Shown: piece by piece, positions 14,471 to 14,878 of the stretch | Layout of the letters: every line of letters starts with the position of its first letter | Position numbering within the stretch: position 1 is the stretch's first letter | Origin: Rhodospirillaceae bacterium | GTDB lineage: Bacteria > Pseudomonadota > Alphaproteobacteria > UBA8366 > GCA-2717185 | NCBI GenBank assembly: GCA_002717185.1 | Contig: PBDC01000110.1 | Location: forward strand, 1 to 14,878 | Direction of reading: 5' to 3' | DNA length: 14,878 nucleotides | Made by a program: the position numbers and the translations under genes | The notes under the pieces: generated by a model | Seen by the model: only the letters and a program-made list of their open reading frames with translations | The model's database searches: none | What the model was told of the DNA's origin: nothing

Positions 14471-14878
14471 ATGAAAAAAGCATTAGTTATAATCACAGCG
14501 GTTACCGCAATGCTGACCCTTGGCGCTTGCGTAACGAGCGACCAAGCAGCCAAGGCTTCAAAGGCGCCCAAGTTTATGACTGCCAAAGAAATGGCGAAGG
14601 CATTCAAAAAGGGGAGTATAACTTGCAATAACGTTCTGGCGGACGGCACGAAAGTGCAGGATTTTTATTACAAAGATAAAACAGCGTGGTCTGGTAACTT
14701 AGATCGCAATATTGGTGACAAAATTAAGCAAGGCGAGTGGAAAATTATGGGTCCCGGCTTGCGTATTAAGGACCATAAAAAGAAAAAACCATATGGAAAG
14801 TGGTTCAATTTGGCCAAAACAGGCAAAAAATCGTACACCGCTTATGACGGGTCAGGTAAAAAGTACATGACCATGAAG
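14471..14878 (+). CDS. Lipoprotein, lysine-rich, partial at the right edge
   Basis: An open frame of 136 codons without a stop before the window ends. The start MKKALVIITAVTAMLTLGAC is a textbook lipoprotein signal: two lysines, a hydrophobic core and an L-G-A-C lipobox with the lipidated Cys20. No Asp follows directly (next residue Val), so an outer-membrane location is more likely than inner-membrane retention. The mature part is strongly basic, with lysine clusters such as DHKKKKPYGKW, aromatic residues around DFYYKDKTAW and a GEWKIMGPG turn. A second cysteine lies in SITCNNV. No family was recognised with confidence; its pattern of short Tyr/Trp-containing strands resembles small periplasmic beta-proteins. 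The A/T-rich codon use differs from the other genes here, which may indicate transfer or simply the lysine-rich composition. The 3' end is missing. Confidence 0.8.
   Translation, partial: MKKALVIITAVTAMLTLGACVTSDQAAKASKAPKFMTAKEMAKAFKKGSITCNNVLADGTKVQDFYYKDKTAWSGNLDRNIGDKIKQGEWKIMGPGLRIKDHKKKKPYGKWFNLAKTGKKSYTAYDGSGKKYMTMK

Noticed and set aside
14335..14649. Minus-strand 104-codon hydrophobic frame resembling a membrane protein
   Set aside because: It is antisense to the lipoprotein signal sequence and leader; the plus-strand reading has a strong ribosome binding site and a lipobox.

Overview
The window looks like a chromosomal segment from a proteobacterium, most probably an alphaproteobacterium. 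This is an inference from moderate GC content, from typical families (COG3618 amidohydrolase, PhyH dioxygenase, hydantoinase A/B pair, flavin monooxygenase), and from a remnant of the class III adenylate cyclase N-terminus that is common in Rhizobiales and Rhodospirillales. No rRNA, tRNA, CRISPR array, insertion sequence or integrase was seen.

Left part (1-2138): a tightly packed minus-strand set reads fdhD, then two small unrecognised ORFs, then mobA. Every junction is a stop/start overlap (TGATG, GTGA, ATGA), which suggests translational coupling. FdhD and MobA mature the Mo cofactor for formate dehydrogenase; no dehydrogenase subunit lies in the window. A third molybdenum-cofactor gene, moaA, sits alone at 6402-7394 on the plus strand.

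Middle (2412-6111): a decayed adenylate cyclase start is followed on the plus strand by a COG3618 amidohydrolase and an alpha/beta hydrolase. These converge, across a small palindromic hairpin, on a minus-strand Baeyer-Villiger-type flavin monooxygenase. The monooxygenase and moaA are divergent and share a 290-base control region.

Right part (7604-14072): a minus-strand 2-keto-4-pentenoate hydratase-family gene with a long, poorly explained upstream stretch, then a minus-strand hyuA-hyuB operon, then a divergent plus-strand PhyH-type iron/2-oxoglutarate dioxygenase. The hyuA/phyH intergenic region has two dyads. Together the enzymes (oxygenases, hydrolases, an ATP-type amide/lactam hydrolase pair and a hydratase) resemble accessory catabolism of a cyclic or N-containing substrate. 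The substrate cannot be read from the sequence.

Right edge (14073-14878): an AT-rich spacer with a potentially structured leader, then a lysine-rich lipoprotein gene with a strong Shine-Dalgarno sequence that runs off the window. Three gene ends (4476, 9034, 14072) are each followed by a hairpin built on the same CCAAAA/TTTTGG core. The least explained items are the two small proteins locked between fdhD and mobA, the shared hairpin core, and the lipoprotein leader.
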